A stretch of 64,000 bases of DNA from Gautieria morchelliformis (Eukaryota > Basidiomycota > Agaricomycetes > Gomphales > Gomphaceae): positions 186,001 to 250,000 of the forward strand of contig WHVA01000064.1 of NCBI GenBank assembly GCA_015179125.1. Reading direction: 5' to 3'. The notes beneath the pieces were generated by a model. The model had not been told where the DNA came from and did no database searches. It saw only the letters and a program-made list of their open reading frames with translations. This document shows, in pieces, positions 1-10,740 of the stretch; position 1 is the first letter of the stretch; every line of letters begins with the position of its first letter. Both the position numbers and the translations under genes were made by a program.

Positions 1-341
1 GGAACTTGCTTAGTACCATACCCTTACTTGTTGTTTCTGCGTTTTGTATAAAACCCTCTCATGTATGTCTGTTAATCTGCAATCAGATAATCGCCTTCAA
101 TACTTGATTTCCTTCGCTCCATCTCCTGTTCTTAGCACAGCGAGTCTAGCAAGATCTCAGTCTCTCTCCGCCTTCCACCTCAGTTCTGACTGAAGTTCTG
201 ACCAAAACTTTGGTTCAGTACTTTCCGACTTCCGACTCATTTCCGAAATACCTAGGACGATAGTTCATTGGGGGCGCAACCTACAAGTTGAAGCCGCTGC
301 CCTTTCCAGTTCCGACTTAGCGGAAATCTCGATACGTAACA
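1..341 (+). repeat. Partial LTR (family A), cut by the window edge
   Basis: This is the right-hand part of a long terminal repeat in plus orientation. It shares its ordered blocks with the complete solo copy at 5605-6293: the TATA box (TATAAAA near 48), the run around ATCAGATAATCGCC, the CCTAGGACGATAGTTCATTG block and the terminal TACGTAACA. It ends at 341 in ACA. The left end and any internal region lie outside the window, so solo LTR versus element end cannot be decided. Confidence 0.8.
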
Positions 342-479
342 TGCTGCAGCATTGTTTGATATTCTTGAAGTCTCGTAAATGACACATTCTGATAGATTGA
401 GGTGTTAGCAATAACAAAGTATTGAAGGGTTCCAAAACAGTGTTCCCCTGACAGTCACCACTGAGGCTGAAGTTGCCTA

Positions 480-1056
480 CACTGGAGACATGGCAAAACT
501 TCCTGACTTTGGAAATCTACTAGAAATCCTAAGGATATTCCATATTTCTTCAAAATTTCCCAGTTCAGAAAATTGGATGAGAATTTAATGTTTTGTCAGA
601 GTTTTTTTGGCTGCTGGAAATCCTTCAGAAATTGTAAAATTAGTACCTACAAATCTTCAAGAAACGCTTAGGAAACATTGAATTTCCTCTTTCATGAAAC
701 TAAATTCTTAGTAAAGTTTCCCCAGCTGGGAAATTCTATAGAAACACTGTTTTCCACAAAGTTTCCCTGTCAAATGTTCAGGAAACCAACATTTTCGTAG
801 AATTTCCAAAACTGAGGAAAGTTTAATAAAGATTTAGTTTCATAGCGGAGGAAATTCAATGTTTCCTGAGAGTTTCTTGAAGATTTTGAGGTGATAATCT
901 TACAATTTTTGAAAGATTTCCTGAAGCCAAAAAACTCTGATAAAACATTAAATTTTCAACCAATTTCCTGAACTGGGAAATTTTGAAGAAACATGGAATA
1001 TCCTTAGGATTTCCAGTAGATTTCCAAAGTCAGGAAATTTTGCCATGTCTCCAGTG
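480..1056. mobile_element. Foldback MITE with CACTG ends
   Basis: The 577 bp form one long imperfect inverted repeat centred near 770. The left arm (CACTGGAGACATGGC...) is repeated in reverse complement at the right end (...GCCATGTCTCCAGTG), and inner blocks pair as well, for example around 575-655 with 890-965. The element is flanked by CTA at 477-479 and 1057-1059, a 3-bp target duplication. CACTG ends with a 3-bp duplication fit CACTA/CMC-type DNA transposons. There is no coding capacity, so it would depend on a transposase elsewhere. Confidence 0.8.
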
Positions 1057-1426
1057 CTATGGTGATACTGTGCAGCCTGACTGCCAGTCCTTTAGGAGAG
1101 CTTTTCCTGCTGTGTGGACAACTCCTTGAGACAGCAGAATGTCATGCAATCTGGCAGAGTGTCAGAACTGTCCACACTGGGCATAAGATCCCAATGTTGA
1201 AGACCCTGCACTAAGAAGGGGTGCCTGTTCTGGTTGGTCAAAAGAGATAAGAAGAAGGACAAGTTTGAAGTAGACAAGCCTTGAATTAAGAGATTGAGAG
1301 AAGAGACGATGAGCAAGGTATCCTCAAGTGCTTAAGGGCACAGGGGACAGCATAATGTATATGATAACCAAACTGGCGAAATACATGAAGCAAGCTCTGG
1401 TATTTATCTACTTTGGAAAAGGGGGA

Positions 1427-1481
1427 TGAGTCAGAATGAGTCAGAATGAGTCAGAACAAGTCAGAGTGAGTCAGGTGAGTC
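1427..1481. repeat. Short tandem repeat of a TGAGTCAGAA unit
   Basis: About five degenerate 10-bp units (TGAGTCAGAA, TGAGTCAGAG, TGAGTCAGG) follow one another. Isolated TGAGTCA/TGACTCA copies continue to about 1605. TGAGTCA matches the AP-1/Gcn4 core site, but no adjacent gene supports a regulatory role. Confidence 0.6.
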
Positions 1482-2573
1482 ATGAAGAGGGGTCAGGACA
1501 ATAAAGCTGATATGGTACATAATAGGGGAGCTGAGTCATAATGAATCAATGAAAACAAGAAGAGTGAGTCATGAGGAATACTGGTAAATCAAGAGTGACT
1601 CATGGAGACAATAATGAATCGTCCTAACCCCTGAGCCAACCAACAATCCAGAACCACACATCTCTGCTCCAGACACACAGCCTCTGATGCAATGCTTGAC
1701 TTTCCAAGTCAATTGAAGGGGGTGGTGTAGGGTTAGGTGGTTCAGAGGGTTGGAATAGATCGAAACAATATGGGTCATAGCTGGTGCTAACCCCGCTTTC
1801 CAATATCTGAATCTCTACACTTCTCTTGCCCTCATGCACAAAGGGAATATAGTGCATAGGCATGTCAACTCATCCTGAGGAAGGGTTGAAGAAGAGTTCA
1901 TAGGGATCAAGGCTTCCCAAATCCATGCTGTCAGTACTCATCCGGCCAGATCGTCGCCTGGTGTGGACCGGTGATGGTGCCCGAATGCTTGGCGAGATCT
2001 GCATAGGGAATGATGGCGTAGGCGCACGTGTGGGAGTGGCAGTGAAGCACATGGCACTGGAGGTGATGGCTCAACTTGGGGTATGAAGATGTGATGGTAG
2101 TGGTCTGATGAGATGATTGGGGGAAAAGATTCCATCTAAGCGCTCAGCACAGTTGGTGAAATAAACCAGTTCATGACACAAAGAGTGATCCAAAGATGAA
2201 TACAAGACTAGCTACAGCCTTGTACTGTGAGTTGCAACACCACTGTAAGTTGACACACTCCTAAGTAAACTCACCCAAATTTTCAAAGAATACTTATTAA
2301 TCAGAGATTAGAAATTATATACCTAGTGGCCACTTCTAGTCAAAATTTGGTGTCATTTGGATGTGTAGTTAATTCTTAACAGCATTTCGTACAGGTGTAA
2401 TAAACCCATATGGACATAGCTTCACTTTTTATTGATGTACATATTTTTGGTGCAATTAGCCATATATAATCGCACTGATTTGACCAAATGATACCCAATA
2501 CTCAAACCTTCATCTTTCATTAGCAAGTTTCAGAATTTGGTGCAAAATCTGTTGAAATGGGCTGTTTATAAGA
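1482..2573. other. Unassigned DNA
   Basis: I see no gene, RNA or mobile-element hallmark here. The short open frames are not supported by any recognisable motif, and the right part is AT-rich. Confidence 0.4.
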
Positions 2574-2578
2574 AAACA

Positions 2579-3053
2579 TGTGACAGGCCCCCATGGTGTA
2601 TAGATGCATCACACACAACATGGGTGTAAGGGCAACCCTGGCTGGTTGTGTAGATCACACTACCACACAACTGACAAGGGGAAATCCAAAGAGAAAAGTC
2701 TAAGGACCCCCAATGTCAGCGAGCCCGTATTATACTACGCTGCACAGCCAGGGACAACACTTGGCACCCGCCATCAACCCTGCATCCTCCTGACCTCCCT
2801 GACCCTTGATCGACCCTTGATGCCACCTATTACGCGAGTCGCTTGATTTCCGACACTGTTCCAAGAGTGGAAGTCAGAAATTGGAGTGGAACTGGCAAAG
2901 CGAACAGAACTGGTGGAAGTTCTCCCAGAAGCAGAATCATTTCTGAAAGCAGAGGCGGAGATGGAATCGGAACTGGAAGCGGAGTCGGGAATGGAGTCGG
3001 AGCTGGGTGTGGTGTCAGAACTGGAAATGGAAAACAGGGTGTCCCTGACATCA
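2579..3053 (-). repeat. Probable 3' LTR of the gypsy element
   Basis: Read on the minus strand, the segment starts TGATGTCAGG directly after the purine tract and ends CCTGTCACA, so it has TG...CA borders with inverted ends. A TATA-like TATAATA lies on the minus strand near 2730. The last part of the pol frame (stop at 2830) runs into it. No second copy lies in the window, so the right-hand border is inferred from end motifs only. Confidence 0.6.
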
Positions 3054-6000
3054 CCCCCCCTCTAGCGTGCTGCGTCCTCGAAGCACGGGACACGAGGGAT
3101 TGAAATGCCAGCGAGTGGATTCGGCGAGGGGCACCGGGGTGTGTCCTATAGAACTCACGGAGTTTGTCTGGAGCGGAGACATCTTGCTCTGGGACCCACA
3201 AATTCTCCTCATACCCATACCCTTCCCATTTCATGAGGAATTGGAGTCGTCCTCGCACAAACAGGCTGTCCAGGATCCGTTCCACCACATAGTGCTCTTC
3301 CCCATCTACAATTTCCAGTGAGGGTGGCGGACGAGCCTTCCGACCTGGAATTGGGTCCTCAAGCGTAGGGAGTAACTTCACCACGTTGAAGACGGGGTGG
3401 AGGCGGGACATGGACATTGGAAGTCGGAGGCGGTATGCATTCCGTCCAACCCTCCGTATCACTGTGAAGGGCCCAAGGTAGCGGTGGGCAAGCTTCTGCG
3501 AAGGGCGTGTGGTGCGGATGTCACTTGCATCTAGATACACCTTGTCTCCAACTTGGTACTCTGGGGTAGGAACCTGCCGTTGGTTGTAGTACCTTGCCAT
3601 GTCATTCTTGGCCTTCGCAAGAGCAGACTTGGCTTCCGAAAGGGTGGAGTCCATGCGGTCTCGGAAGTCATTGACTGTCTCGAGTCAGGACTCTGCCTGG
3701 CATGGCTCGAAGCCCATCCGCGGGTGTCGTCCGGAGTCCAGCATGAAGGGAGTCTGTTGTGTGGTGGAATGTACATGGTTGTTGTATTGGAATTCCGCCA
3801 GTGGGAGTAACTCATCCCAGTCATCCTGCCTCTCATTGACAAAGAGGTGGAGATATTGCTCCAACTCCTGATTGACCCATTCTGTCTGTCCGTCACCCTG
3901 TGGATGGTATGCTGTGGTGGTAGCCAGCTTTATGCCGAGCAGGCGGTAGAGCTCCCGAGTCAGTTCTGCAACAAACTGCAGACCTCAGTTGGAAACAACT
4001 TGCTTCGGAAGCCCATGCAACTTCCAGACATGTGCAAGGAACAGGCGGGCCGCTCCGAGGGCTGTGATCGTCGTGTGCATCGGAATGAAGTGGGACACCT
4101 TGCTTACCGAGTCCACGACGTTCATGATCGCGTCGTAGCCATGAGACTCTGGGAGTTCAACGATGAAGTCGACACTGATGGTGTCCCAGCGGGATTCGGG
4201 AATCGGGAGTGGAACAAGTTCTCCGACGGGCGGATGTCGTTGCGCTTTGGTTCAGAGACAAAGGTCACATGTCTTCACGTACTGTCCAATGTAGCGGGAC
4301 ATCTGAGGCCACCAGTAATTCCAAGCCACTAACTCCAGCGTCTTCCACCTGCCAGCATGCCCAGCGACCCATGTGTCATTGTGCTGGGACACGATGTGGC
4401 AGTGGAGGTCCGCCCCACCTGGAACATAGACCTTGCCTCTGAAGTGGAGCAGTCCATCACGTTCCGACCATTCCGCTGTCCGTACAGACTGTGAGTGCCC
4501 TTTCCGAAGTTCCTCCACCACCTTCACCACCGACTCCTCCTTCTCTCCATTCCGGGACTGCCTCCGGATGTCCCGGAGCGTTTCCGCTTCCGCCCCAACT
4601 GCAGTCACTCCCTCTAGGGCACGGATTGCAAAGAGACTTGGGCGGAGCAGTGTCATATCCGTGTTGTCTCCAGTTCCGCTTCCATGATCCGCATGGCGGG
4701 ATAGGTCATCGGGCTTGCCCATGGTGCGGCCGGGGCGGTGGTGGAGCATGAAGTCAAACCGGGACAGGTGTATGGACCACCGTGCTTGTCGTCGGTTCAA
4801 CTTCTTAGATGTGAGGAAATACTCAAGGTTCTTGTGGTCTGTCCAGATCTCAAACGGGCATAGAGCACCCTCGAGGAAGTGTCGCCACTCCTCCAGCGCT
4901 TGGATGATTGCCAGCATCTCCTTGTCGTGGATCTCATAGTTCCGCTCGACTGGACTAAGGCTTTTAGAGAAGAAGGCAATCGGATGCCATCCCCCATCAT
5001 CTTCCGATGACTGTTGTGACAAGACCGCTCTGGTAGCTGTGTCGGAAGAATCCGCCTCGACTCAATAAGGGCGAGAGTCGTCGGGAAAGATCAGGACCGG
5101 GGCAGAAGTGATCAGCTCTTTGAGTTTGTCAAAGGAGGCCTGTTCCGGCCCTCCCCACTGCCATCCAACCTCCTTCTTGGTGAGGTTGAAGAGGGCACGA
5201 GCGTGGCAGGAGAAGTCCTTGATAAACCGCCGGTAGAAATTGACAAACCCAATGAAGGACTGGACCTCTTTCTTGTTCCGTGGCACAGGCCAATCCAATA
5301 CACCAGAAACTTTGACTGGGTCTATTTCCACCTTTCCTTTCGACACAATCACCCCAAGATACTCTATCCGCGTCCGCTCAAATTCGCACGTTTCCGGCTT
5401 GAGGCACAGGTTGTATTCCTGGAGCCGTTCCAGCACTCTGCGCACAACTTCCCGAAGTTCCGACATTGTTTTTGTGAAGATGAGGATGTCATCAAGGTAG
5501 ACGCAGACAACCCCTTCTGCTATCATGTCACGGAAAATGTCATTCATCATCGTCTGGAATGTGGCGGGACTGTTGGTGAGGCCAAAGAACATGACCTGTG
5601 GCTCTGCTACGACCGTTCATTTCCGACTTCCAACCCTCAGTTCCGCCACACCTTCCGCCCCTCCGATATTTCCGCAACACATTCCGCCCCTACGATATTT
5701 CCGACATTCCGCCCCTTGTACATTTCCCTTGTTCTTTCGACTCTATTACCCGGACCCACCGGACCCACCTTACCGTTCATCAAGACCATATACCCGACCC
5801 TCCTTGTGTTTCATTGTCAGATATGTTTTCCTGACCCCTTGTTCTTAGCCATTGTTCTACCTTACCCTGAACCCCCTTGTAGTCCCATTGTTCCCAAATA
5901 GTTAGTTCCCACGCATTGTCTACTCAACTTCCGCTTCCTCCGGAATTTGCTTAGTACCATATCACTACCTGTTGTCTCAGCTCTTTGTATAAAAGCCTAT

Positions 6001-7660
6001 CATGTATGTCTCTCTTTCTGCAATCAGATAATCACCTTCGATACTTGATTTCCTTCACTCCATCTCCTGTTCTTAGCACAGCGAGTCTAGCAAGACCTCA
6101 GTTCCTCCGCTTTCCGTCTTCCGCCTTCCGCCTCGTTTCCGACTCAAGTTCCGACCAACCTCTTGTTCAGTACTTTCCGACTTCCGACTCATTTCCGAAA
6201 TACCTAGGACGATAGTTCATTGGGGGCACAACCTACAAGTTGAAGCCGCTGTCCTTTCCAGTTCCGACTTAGTGGAAATCTCAATACGTAACAGGCTCAA
6301 AGAGTCCTTGGTTGGTGCGGAATGCGGCCTTCCACTCGTCTCCCTCCTGGGTCCGAACATTATTGAAGCCCCAGCGGACATCCAGCTTAGTGAAGTACCT
6401 TGCCCCGCGGAGTTGTGTGATTAGTTCAGAAATGAGTGGAATGGGGTACCGGTTCTTGATCGTGATCGCATTCAAGGCCCGGTAATCCTGCACAAGTCTG
6501 AGTGAGCCGTCCTGCTTCTTGATGAAGAACACCAGAGATGCCATGGGTGACTTGGAGGGGCAGATCCTCCCTGTATGGAGGTTTTCCACAAGGAATGCAT
6601 CGAGCTCTACCTGCTCCTTGGGTGACAGCAGGTAGACTTTGCAGTTGGTGGGCTTTGACCCAGGCTCCAACTCGATGGCATGGTCCCACAGCTTCCATGG
6701 AGGCAGGGCATCAAATGACTCCTTGGCAAAGACATCCTCAAACTCCCGCAGGTACTCCGGAATTTCCGCCTCCACTCTATCATGCTTCTTGGAGGCTTCA
6801 GCAAGGCGTTGCGAAATATTTCCAGTGGCGGGGATGTGTTCCGCTTCCGGTGGAAGGTTTACGTACAGCAAGCGCTCCCCTTCCACCAGAGTGTCTTCCG
6901 GGCCGAGTCGGATGACATCGGAGTCGGAATCGGAATCGGAAGTGGGACCCGGTTCAAATTCCGCTTCTGAGTCTTCTTCTGCAAGCAGTGGATGGGGGCC
7001 AGAACGACATGTCTGTATGAGCCGTTCGGTCTTCCGCTGCTCCTGGCGCTCCTTCCGCACTTCCGACCGGCACATGTGACACTTGGCTGGGCATCGACTC
7101 ATCAGTACCTTCCGAGTCTGCCAATTGATCTCCGGGTTGTGCTCCTGAAGCCAGGTAAATCCGAGGATGATGTCTTGCTTCCCCAGGCTGGTGACTGCAA
7201 AGGAAGTGCGTTCTGAGTGTCCATCGTAGCGGAGAATTGTGTCTACTATCTCCATGATGGACCCTGCCTCATTGGGGCTTCCATCCACATTGAACACCGG
7301 GATTGCACGTTGCAACTTCTGTGTGGTCAGTCACTTCCGTTCCACATAGTCCCGGTCTATAAACTGGCCAGTGGCCCCGCAATCGACAAGGGCGGGTCCA
7401 GATTTGACTTCCGCCGTATCTGTCGTCTGGATCTCCACCTTAATGACTAGTGACTTGGGGCCAGGGGTGGCAGCAACAACATAGCGCTTCGGGAGGTGTC
7501 TCTCCCAAGGGCGGATGCAGGATGGATGGGGTGTCGGATTTGGTTTTTGTGTGACTTTATCCGGTGGGTCTGTGCAAAGTGAGGGGTGTGGGGGCTTTTC
7601 ACTCTCTACTTCACGACAGGCAAACCCATTATGTACAGGCAGCAGGGGCACACATCTCAC
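2830..7660 (-). pseudogene. pol: Gypsy pol: PR-RT-RH-IN-chromodomain, broken
   Basis: Pol is in the -1 frame relative to gag. Protease: VDCGATGQFID (about 7365-7395; Cys in place of the usual Ser after Asp). Reverse transcriptase starts near 6520 (FFIKKQDGSLRLVQDYRALN) and has the catalytic YLDDILIF near 5480-5500. RNase H has IWTDHKNLEYF. The integrase N-terminal zinc region (HCHIVSQHND, CDLC) is followed by the core (AYHPQGDGQTEWVN, near 3890). The chromodomain (HYVVERILD to LWVPEQDV) is at about 3130-3310 and probably directs insertion into heterochromatin. Breaks: TGA at 7331, 5062, 4252, 3985 and 3685, plus the solo LTR at 5605-6293. Apart from these, the segments stay in one frame, so decay is mainly by point mutation. 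Confidence 0.9.
5605..6293 (+). mobile_element. Solo LTR (family A) inserted in gypsy pol
   Basis: A complete 689-bp LTR (TGCTACGACC...TACGTAACA) lies in plus orientation inside the minus-strand pol frame. It is flanked by the same 5 bp, GGCTC, at 5600-5604 and 6294-6298. It contains TATAAAAG near 5988. The reverse-transcriptase frame resumes on the other side, so it is a clean later insertion that lost its internal part by LTR-LTR recombination. Confidence 0.93.
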
Positions 7661-8832
7661 CCGCTGCGCGTCACAAAATCCGACGCATCTTCCACTTCCG
7701 ATGCACCATGTTCCGCACTTTCGGAAATTCCTCCCGCAGTGGGCACTCCGCTTATGACTGCGAGTGCGAGGAACTCTGGAAGGAGCTCAAGTTTCTCCTC
7801 TGTGGTCATAAGCCAGATGTCAAAGGCTTGGGGGCACTCGCGGGCATAGTGGCCTGGTTGTCGGCATCGGAAGCAGATGATAGTTCCGTAGCCTTTTCCG
7901 TGCATGCGGTCAACATCCATTGGGGCGGGGCCACTCTTCGAGGGAGGGGGACTAGGGTTCCTAATAGGAGGAGGTGGAGCAACCGTCGGAAATATTTTCC
8001 ATGTGGGAATGAATGCACTTCCGGGTTTTGGCACAGGTGGAGTAGGACGAGCGGAACTGCGTGTCATGTTCCGGTTTGTCTCCACAAAGGCCTCGTTTGC
8101 TTCCCTGTTTCGGGACACCCTCCGCGCAGCTTGGTACCACCCTTCCGGGTCATCTAAATCCGGAGCTCCATCCCCAAGCAGCCCAACTTGGTTCTGGAGT
8201 GTCGGCTCAAGCCCTCATCGGAGTTTGATGATGATCGTCTTGTCGTCGTCATACTCCGCAAGGTCGATGAGCTCCTGGAAGCGGTCAATGTAGTCATCGA
8301 CTGGATCCTTGGCTTGGTACCAGCTGGTCCCCTCAAGCTTCATAAGGGCTGTGAGCTGCTCATTTTTCGGGCAGAACTGGTTGGAAAATGTTTTCTCGAA
8401 GGCGTCCCAGTCCCGGAAGTAGTTCCCCTTGCCCTTTGCTTCATGTCGGATCACCTTGTTTGCAAAATGGGCTGCGCGATCGGACTTGAAAAAGGACAAT
8501 GCCCAGTGAATCCGAGCCTGGTCGTTCGGAAAGAGGTCTCCAACAATTGCGAAGTAGATGCTGCATGTGTTGAAGAATGCGCGTCCCTTCTCCCGATCTC
8601 CGTCAAAGTCCGCCGGAGTTGTGGGTTTGACCTTTGCCAACTTCGCGGACATCCTCTCTTCCGCCAGTTCCACTTTTCCAAAATCCGGCTTATCCAGCAT
8701 TGCATTTCCACCACTTTGTGGAATATCTAACTTAGCCAAAATCGTTTGTAAGGCTGTTTCAATCGCGTCAGTCTTCATCCGGTTCCGCGTCAATTCCTCC
8801 TCCATATTCTGAAGACGATCATCCGGAAACAT
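7657..8832 (-). pseudogene. gag: Gypsy gag (capsid and zinc knuckle), with one nonsense codon
   Basis: Gag would form the capsid that packages the element RNA. The frame from the methionine at 8832 has a retrotransposon-gag region (motifs such as ALSFFKSDRAAHFA and FCPKNEQLTALMKLEG), is stopped by TGA at 8215-8217, and then continues in the same frame to 7657. The second part has a proline-rich linker and one CCHC knuckle (CFRCRQPGHYAREC, about 7843-7881). The frame is open upstream of 8832 as far as the LTR border at 8943 without another ATG, so the true N terminus may have been cut off. Pol follows in the -1 frame and overlaps the end of gag. Confidence 0.85.
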
Positions 8833-8943
8833 GTCAGAAGGGGAAATATGGGATGGGATTTCCGGGGTTGGGAGCTCGACGTAAGAAGAGGGGCTGTCGT
8901 ATACCGTGTGTGTGGAAGAGGTTGCGATCTCCGAGTCGCTGTC

Positions 8944-9484
8944 TGTTACGTATCGTGATTTCCGCCAAGAAGGACAGCGGCTTCAACTTGTAGGTTGCAC
9001 CCCCAATGAACTATCGTCCTAGGTATTTCGGAAATGGGTCGGAAGTAACAGGAGATGGAGCGAAGGAAATCAAGTATCGAAGGCGATTATCTGATTGCAG
9101 AATAACAGACATACATGACAGGCTTTTATACAAAGAGCTGAGACAACAGGTAATGGGGTGGTACTAAGCAAATTCCGGGGGAAGCGGAAGTCGAGTAGAC
9201 AATGCGTGGGAACTAACTAATTGGGAACAATGGGACTACAAGGGGGTTCAGGGTAAGGTAAAACAATGGCAAAGAACAAGGGGTCGGGAAAACATATCTG
9301 ACAATGAGACACAAGGAGGGTCAGACATATGGTCTTGATGAACGGTGAGGTGGGTCCGGTGGGTCCGAGTAATAGAGTCGAAAGAACAAGAGAATAGAAC
9401 AATGGGCGGAATGTCGGAAATATCGGAGGGGCGGAAAGTGTTGTGGAACTGAAGGTTGGAAATCGGAAATGAACGGTCGTAACA
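8944..9484 (-). repeat. LTR of family A, minus orientation
   Basis: Read on the minus strand it begins TGTTACGACCGTTC and ends TACGTAACA, with TATAAAAG near 9125, matching the solo LTR at 5605-6293 but about 150 bp shorter. The flanks (CTGTC and GTATC) do not form a clear target duplication. It adjoins the gag end of the gypsy element, but that element's 3' LTR is unrelated in sequence, so this is probably a separate insertion that replaced the original 5' end. Confidence 0.8.
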
Positions 9485-9604
9485 GTATCTCCCTTCTAAG
9501 GTCGAGCCCCGCGAGACCACAGGTCGGATCACGTGACCTGTGAACAAACCCGTCAGAGTTTGAAAGATAGGTGGGAAGCAGAACGTGTCTTGTTTCAATC
9601 TACC

Positions 9605-10383
9605 ATGAACTCCTCATTCGATTTCTCCAAAATGTCCAGTGCTGAGATGAAGAAGCATTTCGACGATATGCTTGCGCAAAAGGAACTGGCGGAAAAACAA
9701 GCGGCCGAGGAAGCTGCGTGGAAAGAGAAAGAACGGTTGGAGGAGGAGCGCAGGGAGAAGGAGCAGAAAGAACAGGAGCGGAAGGAGAAGGTGGAACGGG
9801 ACTGTAAACGCCACGAGGAGGAGTCGTGCCTCCGCAAGGAACAGCGGAAACGGGACGCGGCCAAAAAAGCTGTGGATGACAAGGCCGCGGCGGAAAAGGC
9901 GGGAAAGCAACGGGTGAGTCGGAAATGTTGTGTGCGTAATTCCGAGGCTGACAGGAAAACTGCCAGAAAATTGTTGAATCCGAATCCGAGGCGGAATCGG
10001 AAAGCACCACGGAGAGCATGCCATCCCCTGAGGGGAAGGGGAAGCAAAAGGACGTCGTCCCCGTGCTGAACCTTGTGGCAGAGCGGAAACGGAGGGCAGA
10101 TGAATTCCAGCAGGCCAGGAAGAACAAGCTGGCCCGCATGGTGGATTTGCGGGAATTGGGACCGGAGAATCCCACAATGCGCAAACGGAAAACGAGGGAC
10201 GGTGAAGAGGAGAAAGCCCCTTGCGACACGTGCAAGGTCAAGGGCTTGGAATGCATGTGGTCGGAAAATCCGCGGGAAACGGCCTGCGAACGATGCCGCG
10301 ACAAGAAAAGGTGCTGTGTCGTGGATGGGTGTTCCCCGAGGGTGCGGCCTAGTAATTATCTTGCATGTTCTGGATGGCACTGA
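9605..10383 (+). CDS. Coiled-coil and zinc-cluster protein, two exons (function unknown)
   Basis: Two exons join in frame: 9605-9913 (103 codons) and 9967 onward, around a 53-nt GTGAGT...CCAG intron with a CTGAC branch-like site. Exon 1 encodes a highly charged Glu/Lys/Arg coiled coil. Exon 2 has an acidic linker, a basic region and a cysteine cluster CDTCKVKGLEC...CERCRDKKRCC, spaced like a fungal Zn2Cys6 motif. Such proteins are abundant and often repeat-associated in basidiomycetes; DNA binding is inferred only. After about 10350 the sequence changes to that of another gene fragment, so the C terminus (stop about 10381) is probably artificial. An in-frame ATG at 9533 is an alternative start. 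Confidence 0.6.
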
Positions 10384-10740
10384 AGCCGAAGGGTTTGTTG
10401 AGCGTGTGAAGCTTCCTGCCAATGTCAGTTACAAGAAGGTCAAGGAACATATCTTCAAAGCAATAGTGTGCCATGAAACAGTGAAAAAGATGCCGCACCT
10501 AGCTTACCGACTCAAAGGTGTGTGAGATAAACACCTTTTGAAACTGGCAAAAGAAGAGGACTGGGACAACCTCAAGGATGATGTGAAGGTCGCTCAGGCA
10601 AGGAAGAAAAAGGGCGATGCCAGTGGCGTCGAAGTAGACATCGTTCTGGATGAAAGTGTACGTGTGCGTGTGACTTCGCATGGCAGCACAGGCCCAGACG
10701 CAGAAGCAGACGGAGCACGCCCAACCCCGCACCCAATGCC
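10353..10740 (+). pseudogene. Fragment of an uncharacterised basidiomycete gene
   Basis: One frame reads LHVLDGTEAEGFVERVKLP...VSYKKVKEHIFKAI...MPHLAYRLKG, is stopped by TGA at 10522-10524, then continues DKHLLKLAKEEDWDNLKDDV...DIVLDES. The spacing recalls basidiomycete proteins with a PB1-like beta-grasp region, but I cannot name the family with confidence. The TGA again sits where CGA would keep the frame open. No start codon or upstream exon is visible, and the fragment abuts the zinc-cluster gene without an intron. Confidence 0.45.

Larger units (their letters stand above)
2579..8943 (-). mobile_element. Decayed Ty3/gypsy retrotransposon with chromodomain
   Basis: The minus strand carries, in order, gag, CCHC knuckle, protease, reverse transcriptase, RNase H, integrase and a C-terminal chromodomain: a chromovirus of fungi. 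A purine tract (AGAGGGGGGG, 3063-3054) precedes an LTR at 2579-3053. The 5' side ends at 8943, next to an LTR of a different family, so the element's own 5' LTR is missing. Six in-frame stops, all TGA where arginine CGA is expected, interrupt the frames at 8215, 7331, 5062, 4252, 3985 and 3685. A solo LTR lies in the reverse-transcriptase region. The copy cannot move by itself. Confidence 0.9.

Noticed and set aside
8900..8943. tRNA primer-binding site next to the family-A LTR
   Set aside because: The sequence after TACGTAACA (GACAGCGACTCGG) does not begin with TGG and continues as open gag frame, so it is not a convincing primer site.
9595..10422. Minus-strand frames of 187-275 codons opposite the zinc-cluster gene
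   Set aside because: They mirror the Glu/Lys-rich coiled-coil exon; the sense strand has splice sites, a motif and a consistent frame.
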